NCBI RefSeq assembly: GCF_016698665.1
Contig: NZ_CP068046.1
Coordinates: 1,612,001 to 1,676,000 of the forward strand
Length of the DNA stretch: 64,000 nucleotides
Reading direction: 5' to 3'
Source: Devosia rhizoryzae
GTDB lineage: Bacteria > Pseudomonadota > Alphaproteobacteria > Rhizobiales > Devosiaceae
Each line of letters starts with the position of its first letter. Position 1 is the first letter of the stretch. The notes beneath the pieces were generated by a model. The model was not told the DNA's origin. It saw nothing but the letters and a program-made list of their open reading frames with translations, and ran no database searches. This document shows positions 16,941 to 25,259 of the stretch, piece by piece. The position numbers and the translations under genes are program-made.

Positions 16941-17666
16941 ATGACCGACCAGACACCGGAAACTACCCAGCTCTTTTTGACGGCGGCCATGCCCTGCCCC
17001 TACCTGCCGGGCAAGATGGAGCGGAAGCTTTTCACCCATCTCAGCGGCCGGCGCGCATCCATGCTGCATCAGCTGTTGAGCGACAACGGTTTCCGCCGCA
17101 GCCAGAACCTGATCTACCGTCCGGCCTGCGAAGGCTGCAATGCCTGCCAATCGGTGCGGATCATTGCGGGCGAGTTCGAGCCGAACAAACGCTTCCGGCG
17201 CGTGCTTCGCAACAATTCCGACATCGGCGTTTCGGTGCAGCCGGCGGTCGTCACCGCCGAGCAATACGAGCTCTTCAAACGCTATCTCGATGCCCGCCAC
17301 TATGGCGGCGGCATGACGCAGATGAGCTATCAGGACTATGAGTACATGGTCGAGGATACGCCCGTGCATTCCGTGCTGGTGGAATATCGGCTCACCGACC
17401 TGCCCGACCAGCCGTTGGTCGCCGTGGCGCTGACCGATGTGCTGCCCGATGGGCTTTCGATGGTTTATTCCTTCTACGACCCAGACCTCGCCCATCGCAG
17501 CATGGGGACATACCTGATCCTCGACCACATCCATCAGGTGCGGTCGGCGGCTCTGGACTATGTCTATCTCGGCTATTGGGTGAAGGATTCGCCCAAGATG
17601 GCGTACAAGGCGGACTATCAGCCGCTCGAAGTGCAGCGCGGGTCGCTGGGCTGGGCGCGGCTGTAG
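16941..17666 (+). CDS. bpt: Aspartate/glutamate leucyltransferase (N-end rule)
   Basis: Bpt transfers leucine from leucyl-tRNA to N-terminal Asp/Glu, marking proteins for ClpS-ClpAP. The 241 residues show the ATE-family cysteines: MPCPYLPGKMERKLFTHL and the YRPACEGCNACQSVRI cluster. The later GLSMVYSFYDPDLAHRSMGT and YLGYWVKDSPKMAYKADYQP are also diagnostic. The start at ATG 16941 fits family length. The protein is cytoplasmic. A family A repeat begins 31 nt after the stop. Confidence 0.95.
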   Translation: MTDQTPETTQLFLTAAMPCPYLPGKMERKLFTHLSGRRASMLHQLLSDNGFRRSQNLIYRPACEGCNACQSVRIIAGEFEPNKRFRRVLRNNSDIGVSVQPAVVTAEQYELFKRYLDARHYGGGMTQMSYQDYEYMVEDTPVHSVLVEYRLTDLPDQPLVAVALTDVLPDGLSMVYSFYDPDLAHRSMGTYLILDHIHQVRSAALDYVYLGYWVKDSPKMAYKADYQPLEVQRGSLGWARL

Positions 17667-17696
17667 CTGAGCTCGATAGTTGCTCCACCACCAGCC

Positions 17697-17765
17697 GTCA
17701 CCCCGGGTTTCACCCGGGGCCTAGCCTGAGATCTCGAGATGGGCCCCGGCGTTCGCCGGGGTGAC
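17697..17765. repeat. Palindromic repeat family A, copy 3
   Basis: GTCACCCCGGGTTTCACCCGGGG, a central palindrome around CTGAGATCTCGAG, and CCCCGGCGTTCGCCGGGGTGAC. It separates bpt from the convergent Dabb gene and could act as a bidirectional transcript end. Confidence 0.9.
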
Positions 17766-17791
17766 AATCGAGTTCGTGGCGAAGGTGGCGG

Positions 17792-18100
17792 TCAGACAAC
17801 CAAATCGAACACGATCAGACCGTCGCGACCGCCTTCCAGCGCGGCGACCAAGCGCGAGCCAGCCGCCTTATGCGCGGGATGAACGAGGTAGGCGTCGCGG
17901 GCGGCTTCGTCGACGAAGTCCATGGTGAAGCCATCGCGAAATTCCTGATGCAGGCCTTCGGGTGAAACATTGGCGCCGTAGCTGATGGCAAGGAAGCCAT
18001 CGACTACCGTCTTGAGGGCTGCGAGATCGGCGTAGATCTCGTTGCGCTCGGTCTCGAGAACATCGGCACGGAAGCGGACGAAGACGCAGTGGCGGATCAT
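17792..18100 (-). CDS. Dabb (stress-responsive A/B barrel) domain protein
   Basis: This 102-residue protein fits the dimeric alpha+beta barrel family: MIRHCVFVRFRADVLETERN at the start, the central SYGANVSPEGLHQEFRDGFT with the typical Asn-Ser/Gly segment, and RDAYLVHPAHKAAGSRLV near the end. Members range from stress proteins to small monooxygenases or cyclases; no specific function can be assigned. ATG 18100 is favoured by family length over the frame starting at 18166. A family E repeat lies just upstream, before parC. Confidence 0.85.
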   Translation of the reverse strand: MIRHCVFVRFRADVLETERNEIYADLAALKTVVDGFLAISYGANVSPEGLHQEFRDGFTMDFVDEAARDAYLVHPAHKAAGSRLVAALEGGRDGLIVFDLVV

Positions 18101-18155
18101 TGTTGAGTCTCTGAACAGGTTTGACGCGGTTCTTTCACGGTCTGATTTAAGGGAA

Positions 18156-18206
18156 GGCCCCCTCACCCGGCGCTGCGCGCCGACCTCTCCCCGGAGGGGC
18201 GAGGTG
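18156..18206. repeat. Palindromic repeat family E, short copy
   Basis: CCCCCTCACCCGGCGCTGCGCGCCGACCTCTCCCCGGAGGGGCGAGGTG: a CGGCGC-TGC-GCGCCG hairpin and a CTCCCCGGAGGGG hairpin, ending six bases from the parC stop. A longer relative lies at 47.73 kb. Confidence 0.8.
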
Positions 18207-18211
18207 AAGCG

Positions 18212-20512
18212 CTAACCCCTGAACTTGTTGTTCTTCGGAAACCCCGTTGGTGGCTGGCGGCCGGCGGTGGCGCGGTCGCTCAGCCAGTCGGTCAGTTCCT
18301 CGGTCGGCTTGGAATAGGTTCGGCCGGACGAGTCGGTCCAGGTGAGGCCATCGGCTGCGTAGAAGGCCTTGATGTCGGACGTGCCGCCATCCTTGTAGCG
18401 CTGGAGGCGCACGCCCTTGCCGCGGGTCATGGTGGCAAGCTGGGCCATGGGGAAGACGAGGAGCTTGCGATTCTGTCCGATGATGGCGACGCGGTCGCCC
18501 TCGCCCGGCACGATCAGCCGCGCCTCGTCGGGAAGCGAAACGTTGAGGATCTGCTTGCCCTTGCGCGTATTGGCGATGAGATCGTCCTCGGGAACGACGA
18601 AGCCATAGCCGTTGGAGGCGGCGATGATCCGCGTCTTGCCCGGGCGATAAACGAAGAGGTCGACGATGTCCTGACCTTCTTCGATATCGACGATGATGCG
18701 CACCGGCTCGCCCTGCCCACGGCCCCCGGGCAGCTTGTCGGCACCGATGGTATAGACCTTGCCGCCGGTGGTCAGCATCAGGAGCTTATCGGTGGTCTCG
18801 CAATTGATCGACAACCGCAGCCGGTCGCCGGTCTTGAAGCCCTTTTCGTCAATCGGCGCATTGTGGCCGCGTGGCGCGCGGATCCAGCCCTTTTCCGAAA
18901 GCACGACAGTGATCGGTTCGCGCTCGATGAAAGCTTCGCTGACCTCGGCCGCGTCGGCGCTGGGCACGGCACCAAACAGCGAACGGCGGGCGCCGAGCGG
19001 ATGGAGCGTTTCGCCATCGGCTTCGAAGAGCGGATAGGCCTTCTTCAGCCCCTCGACCTGCTTGGCGATCTCGCCCCACTGCCGCTTGTCGGAGGCGAGC
19101 AGCGCTTCGAGCTTGCCCTTTTCGGTGGTGAGGTTCTTGTGCTCCTGGCGGAGCTCGATCTCCTCGAGCTTGCGCAAGGAGCGCAGGCGCATGTTGAGGA
19201 TGGCTTCGGCCTGATTGTCGGTCAGCGAAAAGGTCGCCATCAGCGACGCCTTGGCATCATCCTCCTCGCGGATGATGCGGATCACCTCATCGAGGTTGAG
19301 GTAGGCGATGATATAGCCTTCGAGCACTTCGAGGCGGGCAGCGATCTGCTCGAGGCGGTGCTGGCTGCGGCGGACGAGCACGATCTTGCGGTGGTCGAGC
19401 CAGGCGCGCAGCGCATCGGCGAGGCTCATGACGCGCGGCACCGTGCCACGGTCAAGCACGTTGAGATTAAGCGGGAAGCGGATTTCAAGTTCGGTGAGCT
19501 TGAAAAGCTGCTCCATGAGGATCACCGCATCGACCGTGCCGGCGCGCGGCTCGAGCACGAGGCGGATGTCGTCGGCGCTTTCGTCGCGCACGTCTTTAAG
19601 CAGCGGCAGTTTTTTGGCCAGCAGCAGTTCGGCGATTTTTTCGACGAGGCGGGCCTTGGGAATGCCGTAGGGGATCTGCGTGACGACGATTTGATAGACG
19701 CCGCGGCCCTTGTCTTCCTTGTTCCAGACAGCGCGGAGGCGGAACGAGCCGCGGCCGGTTTCATAGGAATGAACGATCGAGGAGCGGCCCTCCACCAGCT
19801 GTCCGCCGGTGGGAAAATCGGGTCCGCGCACCAGATCGTCCATGCTGGGTGGCGCGGACGGATCGGGGTGGATCAGCTCCTCGGTCGTGGCCGCAGGATT
19901 GTGGATCAGCTTCAGCGCAGCGTTGCAGAGCTCGACGAGATTGTGCGGCGGCACAGAGGTCGCCATGCCGACGGCGATGCCGGTCGAGCCATTGGCCAAA
20001 AGGTTCGGAAAATTCGACGGCAGGACGATGGGCTCTTCGTCTTCGCCGTCATAGGTGGCTTTGAAATCGATGGCGTTTTCGGTGATGCCCTCGAGCAGCC
20101 GCGTCGCCACCTCGGTCATGCGCGATTCGGTGTAGCGCATCGCGGCGGGGCTATCGCCGTCGATATTGCCGAAATTGCCTTGGCCATCGACCAGCGGATA
20201 ACGCAGCGCGAAATCCTGGGCGAGACGCACCAGCGCGTCATAGATCGACTGGTCGCCGTGCGGGTGGAACTTGCCGATGACGTCGCCGACGATGCGGGCG
20301 CTCTTCTTGTAACCCTGGTTCGGATCGAGCCGCAGCAGGCGCATGGCGTGAAGTATGCGGCGGTGCACGGGCTTGAGCCCATCGCGGGCATCGGGCAGCG
20401 CGCGCTGGGTGATGGTCGAGAGCGCATAGCTCAGATACCGCTCTTCGAGCGCTTGCTTCAGATCAACAATGCGCTGATCGTCGGGCGGCTGAATGGTTTC
20501 GGCATCGGACAT
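18212..20512 (-). CDS. parC: DNA topoisomerase IV subunit A
   Basis: ParC cuts and rejoins DNA to decatenate chromosomes, partnering ParE. The 766 residues show the GyrA/ParC core with catalytic Tyr127 ([10 protein letters not shown]) and the quinolone pocket [14 protein letters not shown]. The C-terminal part carries beta-propeller blades ([35 protein letters not shown]) without a GyrA box, which favours ParC over GyrA. The position matching E. coli ParC Ser80 is Gln88. It is probably monocistronic; parE is not in this window. Confidence 0.95.
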   Translation of the reverse strand: MSDAETIQPPDDQRIVDLKQALEERYLSYALSTITQRALPDARDGLKPVHRRILHAMRLLRLDPNQGYKKSARIVGDVIGKFHPHGDQSIYDALVRLAQDFALRYPLVDGQGNFGNIDGDSPAAMRYTESRMTEVATRLLEGITENAIDFKATYDGEDEEPIVLPSNFPNLLANGSTGIAVGMATSVPPHNLVELCNAALKLIHNPAATTEELIHPDPSAPPSMDDLVRGPDFPTGGQLVEGRSSIVHSYETGRGSFRLRAVWNKEDKGRGVYQIVVTQIPYGIPKARLVEKIAELLLAKKLPLLKDVRDESADDIRLVLEPRAGTVDAVILMEQLFKLTELEIRFPLNLNVLDRGTVPRVMSLADALRAWLDHRKIVLVRRSQHRLEQIAARLEVLEGYIIAYLNLDEVIRIIREEDDAKASLMATFSLTDNQAEAILNMRLRSLRKLEEIELRQEHKNLTTEKGKLEALLASDKRQWGEIAKQVEGLKKAYPLFEADGETLHPLGARRSLFGAVPSADAAEVSEAFIEREPITVVLSEKGWIRAPRGHNAPIDEKGFKTGDRLRLSINCETTDKLLMLTTGGKVYTIGADKLPGGRGQGEPVRIIVDIEEGQDIVDLFVYRPGKTRIIAASNGYGFVVPEDDLIANTRKGKQILNVSLPDEARLIVPGEGDRVAIIGQNRKLLVFPMAQLATMTRGKGVRLQRYKDGGTSDIKAFYAADGLTWTDSSGRTYSKPTEELTDWLSDRATAGRQPPTGFPKNNKFRG

Positions 20513-20621
20513 GGGCGGCTCCGCAAGGAGAACGAATCAGGAGCAAAGTATAGCGGCTGGGGAGCGGAACGCTCAGGTTTTGGGGGTTTTGCACGGGTTA
20601 TGCGGTGGAGCGGAGAGATCG

Positions 20622-20793
20622 CACACCCCCTCCCTACCTGCGCTAAGCCTTGCGGCTAAGCTTCGGTACCCTCCCCTCTGAGGGGGAGGGTGGACGCAGT
20701 GGGCAGACATGCACTGGTGCTACCTTCCCCCTCAGAGGGGAAGGCAAGCAGAGCTTGGCGACGCAGGAGCCTAGCGGCGCTCGGAAGGGGGTG
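20622..20793. repeat. Palindromic repeat family C, copy 1 (overlaps recO end)
   Basis: A run CACCCCCTCCC...GCGGCTAAGC...CCTCCCCTCTGAGGGGGAGGG, then ACCTTCCCCCTCAGAGGGGAAGG and GCAGAGCTTGGCGACGCAGG, closing with CGGAAGGGGGTG. Ends and inner blocks are inverted. Copies lie at 57.5 and 59.9 kb. Its right end encodes the last residues of RecO. Confidence 0.88.
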
Positions 20794-21499
20794 CCTCGTC
20801 TTTGGTCAGCAGATCGATCAGCGGCTCGCGCGTCGGCGGCTGTTCGATGCCCCTGGCGGACCAGAGGTGCATGTCGAGGAAATGGCCCGTGAGGCGAAAG
20901 GCGGCGCGGAGGTCGTCGGGGCTGGCATTGCCGCGGGCGGTGAGGAAGCTGGGGAGCGCCAGGAGGCGGTCGAGATAGGGTTGGGCCGCGGCGCGGGAGA
21001 CGGCGCGGCCGGATCGGGGCGAGACGTGGGTGAGGTCCTCGGTAACGCCGGTCGAGGCGCAGCTTGAAAGATCGAGGCCGAAGCCAAGTTCGTCGAGCAG
21101 GGTCAACTCGAAGCGGGCAAGCGCGGCGCCGTCGGGATCGTGATCGAGCAAGGACAGCGCCATGCCGAGCAGCCGGTCGTGCGGATCGCGCTCGGGGAGC
21201 AGGCGCAGGTGCTCGCAGACGAGCTGGGCGAGGTAAAGGCGCTTGCGATCGGCGATCAGGGTGGCGGCGCGCGCCTGCAGCATTTCGACCATGAAGATGC
21301 CAAGGTGGTCTTCGAGGCGGGCGCGCCAGGTGAGCTGGACGGTATTGCCGGGCTGGAGCGTTGCGGCCAATTTTGGGGAGCGGCCGCCGCGCACGAGGCC
21401 GAGCGAGCGGCCGCGGCCGGCAACCATGGCCTCGGCGATGAGGCTGGTTTCGCCATGGCGGCGTACGCCGATCAGCAGGGCTTCACCGGTCCATTCCAT
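20771..21499 (-). CDS. recO: DNA repair protein RecO
   Basis: RecO helps load RecA on SSB-coated DNA with RecR. The 242 residues have the N-terminal OB fold (MEWTGEALLIGVRRHGETS, GRGRSLGLVRGGRSPKLA) and the helical C-terminal domain (RFELTLLDELGFGLDLSSC, a family signature). Only one of the usual C-terminal cysteines is present, so no zinc site is seen. The last nine codons and stop lie in a family C repeat. It ends the rsh-pyrE-acpS-lepB-rnc-era-recO run. Confidence 0.93.
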   Translation of the reverse strand: MEWTGEALLIGVRRHGETSLIAEAMVAGRGRSLGLVRGGRSPKLAATLQPGNTVQLTWRARLEDHLGIFMVEMLQARAATLIADRKRLYLAQLVCEHLRLLPERDPHDRLLGMALSLLDHDPDGAALARFELTLLDELGFGLDLSSCASTGVTEDLTHVSPRSGRAVSRAAAQPYLDRLLALPSFLTARGNASPDDLRAAFRLTGHFLDMHLWSARGIEQPPTREPLIDLLTKDEAPPSERR

Positions 21500-21511
21500 G
21501 GCTTTGGGGCA

Positions 21512-21610
21512 CGACCTCGTGGTTCGACAGGCTCACAATGAGGTCTACCAAAAAACCTCGTCATTCGAAGTAGACCTCATCCTGAGCCTGTCGAAGGACG
21601 AGGTCGTGGC
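21512..21610. repeat. Palindromic repeat family B, copy 1
   Basis: An inverted pair: ACGACCTCGTGGTTCGACAG-GCTCAC on the left and CCTGTCGAAGGACGAGGTCGTGGC on the right, with AATGAGGTCTA and TAGACCTCATCCTGAG inside. It fills the era-recO gap; copies lie at 28.8 and 63.3 kb. Confidence 0.88.
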
Positions 21611-21611
21611 A

Positions 21612-22535
21612 TCACCCTTTTCCGTGCGGAAATTCGAGACCCATTTCTCGGTAGCGCTCCGGGTCTTCCGCCCACTTTTCGCGCACCTTGACGAAAAGGA
21701 AGAGGTGGATCGGCACCTCGTACATTTCCATCAGTTCCTTGCGGGCCTCTTGGCCGATAGCCTTGATGGTCTGGCCGCCGGCGCCGAGCACGATCTTCTT
21801 GTGGCTGTCGCGGGTGACGTAGACGACCTGGTCGATCTTGTAGGAGCCATCCTTCTGGATCTTGAAGCTCTCGGTTTCGACCGTGGCGTTGTAGGGGATT
21901 TCGTCGTGGACGCGCAGGAAGAGCTTTTCGCGCGTGATCTCGGCGGCGGTGATGGCCATGGTGAGATCGGTGAGGTGATCTTCCGGAAAGTGCCAGGGAC
22001 CGGGTGGGATGTGCTTGACGCACCAGTCGATGAAATCCTGAACGCCAAAACCCTTGAGCGCCGAAAGCATGAAGGTCGCTTCGAAGCGCAGGCGTTCGTT
22101 CAGCGTCTGAGACAGCGCCAAGAGGCTCTCGTTCTTGACGGTGTCGATCTTGTTGATGATCAGCACTTTGGGGTGCGTGATGTTTTCAAGACCCTCAAGC
22201 AGGGATTCAATATCGGGCGTTATGCCCCTATCGGCATCAATCAAAAAGGCGACGAGGTCTGCGTCCCCTGCCCCGCCCCAGGCATTTTCGACCATGGCGC
22301 GCTCGAGCCGCTTCTTGGGCTGGAAGATGCCGGGCGTATCGATGAAGACGAGCTGCGCCTTATCCAGCGTCAGCACGCCGCGCACCTGCGACCGCGTGGT
22401 CTGCGCCTTGTGCGTGACGATCGACACTTTCGTTCCGACAAGCGAATTGAGCAGCGTCGACTTGCCGGCATTCGGCGCGCCAACGAGAGCGATAAAGCCG
22501 CATGAGGTGTCGGAAAGCTCGATGGGTGTGTTCAT
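21612..22535 (-). CDS. era: GTPase Era
   Basis: Era is a Ras-like GTPase that binds the 3' end of 16S rRNA during small-subunit maturation. It has 307 residues: G1 GAPNAGKSTLLNSL, G2 around AQTTRSQVRG, G3 DTPGIF, G4 NKID, and a C-terminal KH domain with KIVLGAGGQTIKAIGQEARK. ATG 22535 overlaps the rnc stop by four bases, an era-rnc coupling that is widely conserved; the longer frame to 22736 is antisense noise through rnc. Confidence 0.97.
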   Translation of the reverse strand: MNTPIELSDTSCGFIALVGAPNAGKSTLLNSLVGTKVSIVTHKAQTTRSQVRGVLTLDKAQLVFIDTPGIFQPKKRLERAMVENAWGGAGDADLVAFLIDADRGITPDIESLLEGLENITHPKVLIINKIDTVKNESLLALSQTLNERLRFEATFMLSALKGFGVQDFIDWCVKHIPPGPWHFPEDHLTDLTMAITAAEITREKLFLRVHDEIPYNATVETESFKIQKDGSYKIDQVVYVTRDSHKKIVLGAGGQTIKAIGQEARKELMEMYEVPIHLFLFVKVREKWAEDPERYREMGLEFPHGKG

Positions 22536-23239
22536 TTTTCGTCCTTCCACACCTTCTGCTCGACGAGGAAGCGTTCGGCGGCCTTGTGTTCGGCGATGCG
22601 CTTGGAGCTGCCAATGGCTTCGACGCGGGGGAAGCCGGCGAGCTCTACAGCGATGGTGAATTCGGGGGCATGGTCGGGGCCGGTGCGCTCGACCAGAATG
22701 TAATTGGGTGGTTCGAGACCCTTGGCCTGGCCCCATTCCTGGAGCGTCGTCTTGGCGTCGGCGCGGTTGGCCTGGCCGTCGTGGAGGATGTCTTCGAAAT
22801 TGGTCTCGATAAAGGTGCGGGCCGCTTCGAGCCCGCCATCTAGGAAGATGGCGCCGATCACCGCTTCGGTGATGTCGCCGAGGATCGCTTCCTTCTCGGC
22901 GCCGCCCGAGCGCGCTTCGCTTTCGCCGAGGATCATTTCGGGTCCAAGACCGAGCTGGCGGGCGACGATGGCACAGGTTTCTTTGCGCACCAGGGTGTTG
23001 AGCGTGCGGCTCAGTTCACCTTCGTTGGACTTCGGAAAGCGGCGATAAAGCATCTCGGCAACCACCAGGCCAAGGACGCGATCGCCCAAAAATTCTAAGC
23101 GCTGGTAGGAGCGTTCGATGCGCTTGGCCGGAGCCAGAGCGCTGGAATGGGTCAGCGCCCGCTCCAGCAGGTCGAGGTCGGCAAAACGATAGCCGAGGCG
23201 GAACTGGAGCTTTTCGTAGCCTTTGTCGCGCCGGCTCAC
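22532..23239 (-). CDS. rnc: Ribonuclease III
   Basis: RNase III cleaves double-stranded RNA in rRNA processing. It has 235 residues: the nuclease domain with YQRLEFLGDRVLGLVVAEML (the ERLEFLGD signature with Tyr-Gln in place of the first residues), the second acidic patch DITEAVIGAIFLDGG, and a C-terminal dsRBD (DAKTTLQEWGQAKG to KAAERFL). GTG 23239 was chosen because it overlaps the lepB stop as GTGA and the domain starts directly after it; the longer frame adds lepB antisense residues. Confidence 0.95.
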   Translation of the reverse strand: MSRRDKGYEKLQFRLGYRFADLDLLERALTHSSALAPAKRIERSYQRLEFLGDRVLGLVVAEMLYRRFPKSNEGELSRTLNTLVRKETCAIVARQLGLGPEMILGESEARSGGAEKEAILGDITEAVIGAIFLDGGLEAARTFIETNFEDILHDGQANRADAKTTLQEWGQAKGLEPPNYILVERTGPDHAPEFTIAVELAGFPRVEAIGSSKRIAEHKAAERFLVEQKVWKDEK

Positions 23240-24063
23240 GGCGCCGCCGTGCCGCCATAAGGCTGGTCGCTGGAAACACCCTGGAACATGCGATCCCAGC
23301 GCACATTGGCGGGCCACTGCCAGATCTGCCAGGGCGCGATATTGTCCTTGATGGAGAAGAAGCGCGCCTCGGCCTTGGCGATGAGGTTGACGGCGGGGAC
23401 GTAGCCGACCTGGCTCAAGACGCGGCTATCGGCCGAGCGGTCGCGATTGTCGCCCATCATGAAGTAGTGGCCGGCGGGCACGACATATTCGGGCGTGTTG
23501 TCGAGCTGCATGTCATCGCCGATTTCCTGGATGATATGTGTCGTGCCTTCCGGGAAGGTCTCGCGATAAACGGTGACTTCGCGGGTATCGCCATTGCTGT
23601 CGGTATCGAGCGCCTTGCCGACTTCCTCGCGCTCCACCATCGTGCCGTTGATATAAAGGCGGCCGGCCGTGACCTGGATGCGATCGCCGGGGAGGCCCAC
23701 GACGCGCTTGATATATTCCTGGTCCTGCGGCACTGGGCGGAACACAGCGACGTCGCCGCGGTTAGGTTCGCGGCCAAAAATGCGGTTCGAGATCGGCAGT
23801 TCGAAATCGAGCAGCGCAAAATCGCCGTAGCGGCCGAGCGAGAAGGAATGCTTGCCATAGCCCCAGACGAATTTATTGGCGACGAAGTAGTCGCCGATCA
23901 TCAGCGTCTGCTGCATGGACGCAGTGGGGATGGAGAAGGGCTGATAGAAAAAGAAGCGCAGGAAGATGGCGATCAGCAGCGCTTCGACGACAACAATGAA
24001 AGTCTCGACCCACTCATTGGTAGCCGATTTCTTGGCGATGGGCTTGTCGGCAGGCTGAGTCAT
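23236..24063 (-). CDS. lepB: Signal peptidase I
   Basis: LepB cleaves signal peptides on the outer face of the inner membrane. It has 275 residues: one N-terminal helix (about 20-38), catalytic Ser49 in FSIPTASMQQTL, catalytic Lys119 in YIKRVVGLPGD, and the box E motif HYFMMGDNRDRSADSR. ATG 24063 fits; the longer frame to 24120 adds an unrelated arginine-rich start. It is coupled to rnc downstream and follows acpS by about 31 nt. Confidence 0.96.
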   Translation of the reverse strand: MTQPADKPIAKKSATNEWVETFIVVVEALLIAIFLRFFFYQPFSIPTASMQQTLMIGDYFVANKFVWGYGKHSFSLGRYGDFALLDFELPISNRIFGREPNRGDVAVFRPVPQDQEYIKRVVGLPGDRIQVTAGRLYINGTMVEREEVGKALDTDSNGDTREVTVYRETFPEGTTHIIQEIGDDMQLDNTPEYVVPAGHYFMMGDNRDRSADSRVLSQVGYVPAVNLIAKAEARFFSIKDNIAPWQIWQWPANVRWDRMFQGVSSDQPYGGTAAP

Positions 24064-24094
24064 TGCGGTTCCGGGTTCTCGCGGTGCCGAAGCG

Positions 24095-24517
24095 TTAGGC
24101 GTTTGCGCCCGTCTGGTCAATTACCGGCAGCGCTTCGATGATGACGAAGGCCTGGGCGAGGCCGGCATCGTCGGTGATGGTGAGGTGGATATGGGCCTCG
24201 TGTCCGGCAGGAACAAGGCGGGCCAAAGCTTTGGCCGCACCATTGGTCAACTTCATGGTCGGCTTGCCCGAGGGCAGGTTGACCACGCCCATGTCGCGCC
24301 AGTAGACACCCCAGGATATGCCGGTACCTAGGGCCTTGGAGCAGGCTTCCTTGGCGGCAAAGCGCTTGGCGTAGGAGGCCGCGCGCTGGGCACGACGGTC
24401 GGACTTACGCTGCTCGATATCGGTGAAGCAGCGCTGGGTGAAACGCTCGCCATATTTGGCGAGCGTCTGTTCGATGCGATGGATCTGAATGAGGTCGGAG
24501 CCGAGGCCGATGATCAT
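24095..24517 (-). CDS. acpS: Holo-[acyl-carrier-protein] synthase
   Basis: AcpS moves 4'-phosphopantetheine from CoA to apo-ACP. The 140-residue protein carries [19 protein letters not shown] with the Mg-binding Asp8, and the second signature [16 protein letters not shown] with the conserved Glu and Lys. A late [18 protein letters not shown] completes the fold. It lies between pyrE and lepB, with a family D repeat separating it from pyrE. Confidence 0.96.
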   Translation of the reverse strand: MIIGLGSDLIQIHRIEQTLAKYGERFTQRCFTDIEQRKSDRRAQRAASYAKRFAAKEACSKALGTGISWGVYWRDMGVVNLPSGKPTMKLTNGAAKALARLVPAGHEAHIHLTITDDAGLAQAFVIIEALPVIDQTGANA

Positions 24518-24520
24518 TCT

Positions 24521-24637
24521 TCCCTTCTCCCCTCGCGGGAGAAGGTGGCGGCGCAGCCGACGGATGAGGGGACCGCTGAACCATCCCCACCCCTCATCCG
24601 CCCCTTCGGGGCACCTTCTCCCGCAAGGGGAGAAGGG
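24521..24637. repeat. Palindromic repeat (family D) between pyrE and acpS
   Basis: CCCTTCTCCCCTCGCGGGAGAAGG forms a left hairpin and CACCTTCTCCCGCAAGGGGAGAAGGG a right one; the inner GCCGACGGATGAGGGG pairs with CCCCTCATCCGCC. The whole element is an interrupted palindrome. One copy is in the window. Confidence 0.85.
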
Positions 24638-24659
24638 TGGGCACAGTGCCAGTCACACA

Positions 24660-25259
24660 TCACTTTACCCCCTGAATACCGCGGCTGCCGGGCTTGACGG
24701 CGGGGATGGCGGCCAGTTCTGGTGGCAGCTGGTCGGCTGCATAGGCCGGCACCTTGAACTCGATCAGCGAGATCAGCGGCACGCCGACATCGGCTTCGCC
24801 GCCCGAGCGGTCGATTAGGCAGGCGGCGGCGACGACATTGGCGCCGATCTTGCGCAGGGCGTCGACGCATTCGCGGATGGAAAGGCCAGTGGAGACGATG
24901 TCTTCAACGACGATGACCTTGTCGTCGGGGCTGATCTCGAAGCCGCGGCGCAGCTCGAACTGACCTTCGACGCGCTCGGTGTAGAGCGCCGGCACGCCGA
25001 GATGCCGGGAGGTTTCGTAGCCGGGGATGATGCCGCCGATGGCTGGTGAGACGACCTTGGTGACACCGGGAACTTCGGCGCGGATGCGTTCGGCCAGGGC
25101 CTTGCACAGGGTTTCGGTATGCTGGGCGTATTGAAAAACCTTGGCCTTCTGCAGGAAGACCGGCGAGCGCAGGCCCGAGGAGAGGATGAAGTGACCCTCG
25201 AGCATCGCCCCGCATTGGCGGAAAATATCCAGCACTTCCTCTTTAGTCACCGCGCGCAC
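24660..25259 (-). CDS. pyrE: Orotate phosphoribosyltransferase
   Basis: PyrE converts orotate and PRPP to OMP in pyrimidine synthesis. The 199 residues include [20 protein letters not shown] at the N-terminus and the PRPP loop [13 protein letters not shown]. It starts with GTG at 25259 or the in-frame GTG at 25250; both overlap or touch the end of rsh (stop TAA at 25243), so translation is coupled to rsh. The next gene, acpS, is beyond a repeat. Confidence 0.95.
   Translation of the reverse strand: MRAVTKEEVLDIFRQCGAMLEGHFILSSGLRSPVFLQKAKVFQYAQHTETLCKALAERIRAEVPGVTKVVSPAIGGIIPGYETSRHLGVPALYTERVEGQFELRRGFEISPDDKVIVVEDIVSTGLSIRECVDALRKIGANVVAAACLIDRSGGEADVGVPLISLIEFKVPAYAADQLPPELAAIPAVKPGSRGIQGVK

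Noticed and set aside
15294-17534. Open frame of 746 codons on the minus strand
   Set aside because: The first part is antisense to bpt and the RDD gene; the true EamA transporter begins at 16235.
18863-20659. 598-codon plus-strand frame opposite parC
   Set aside because: Antisense of parC with biased composition typical of GC-rich shadows.
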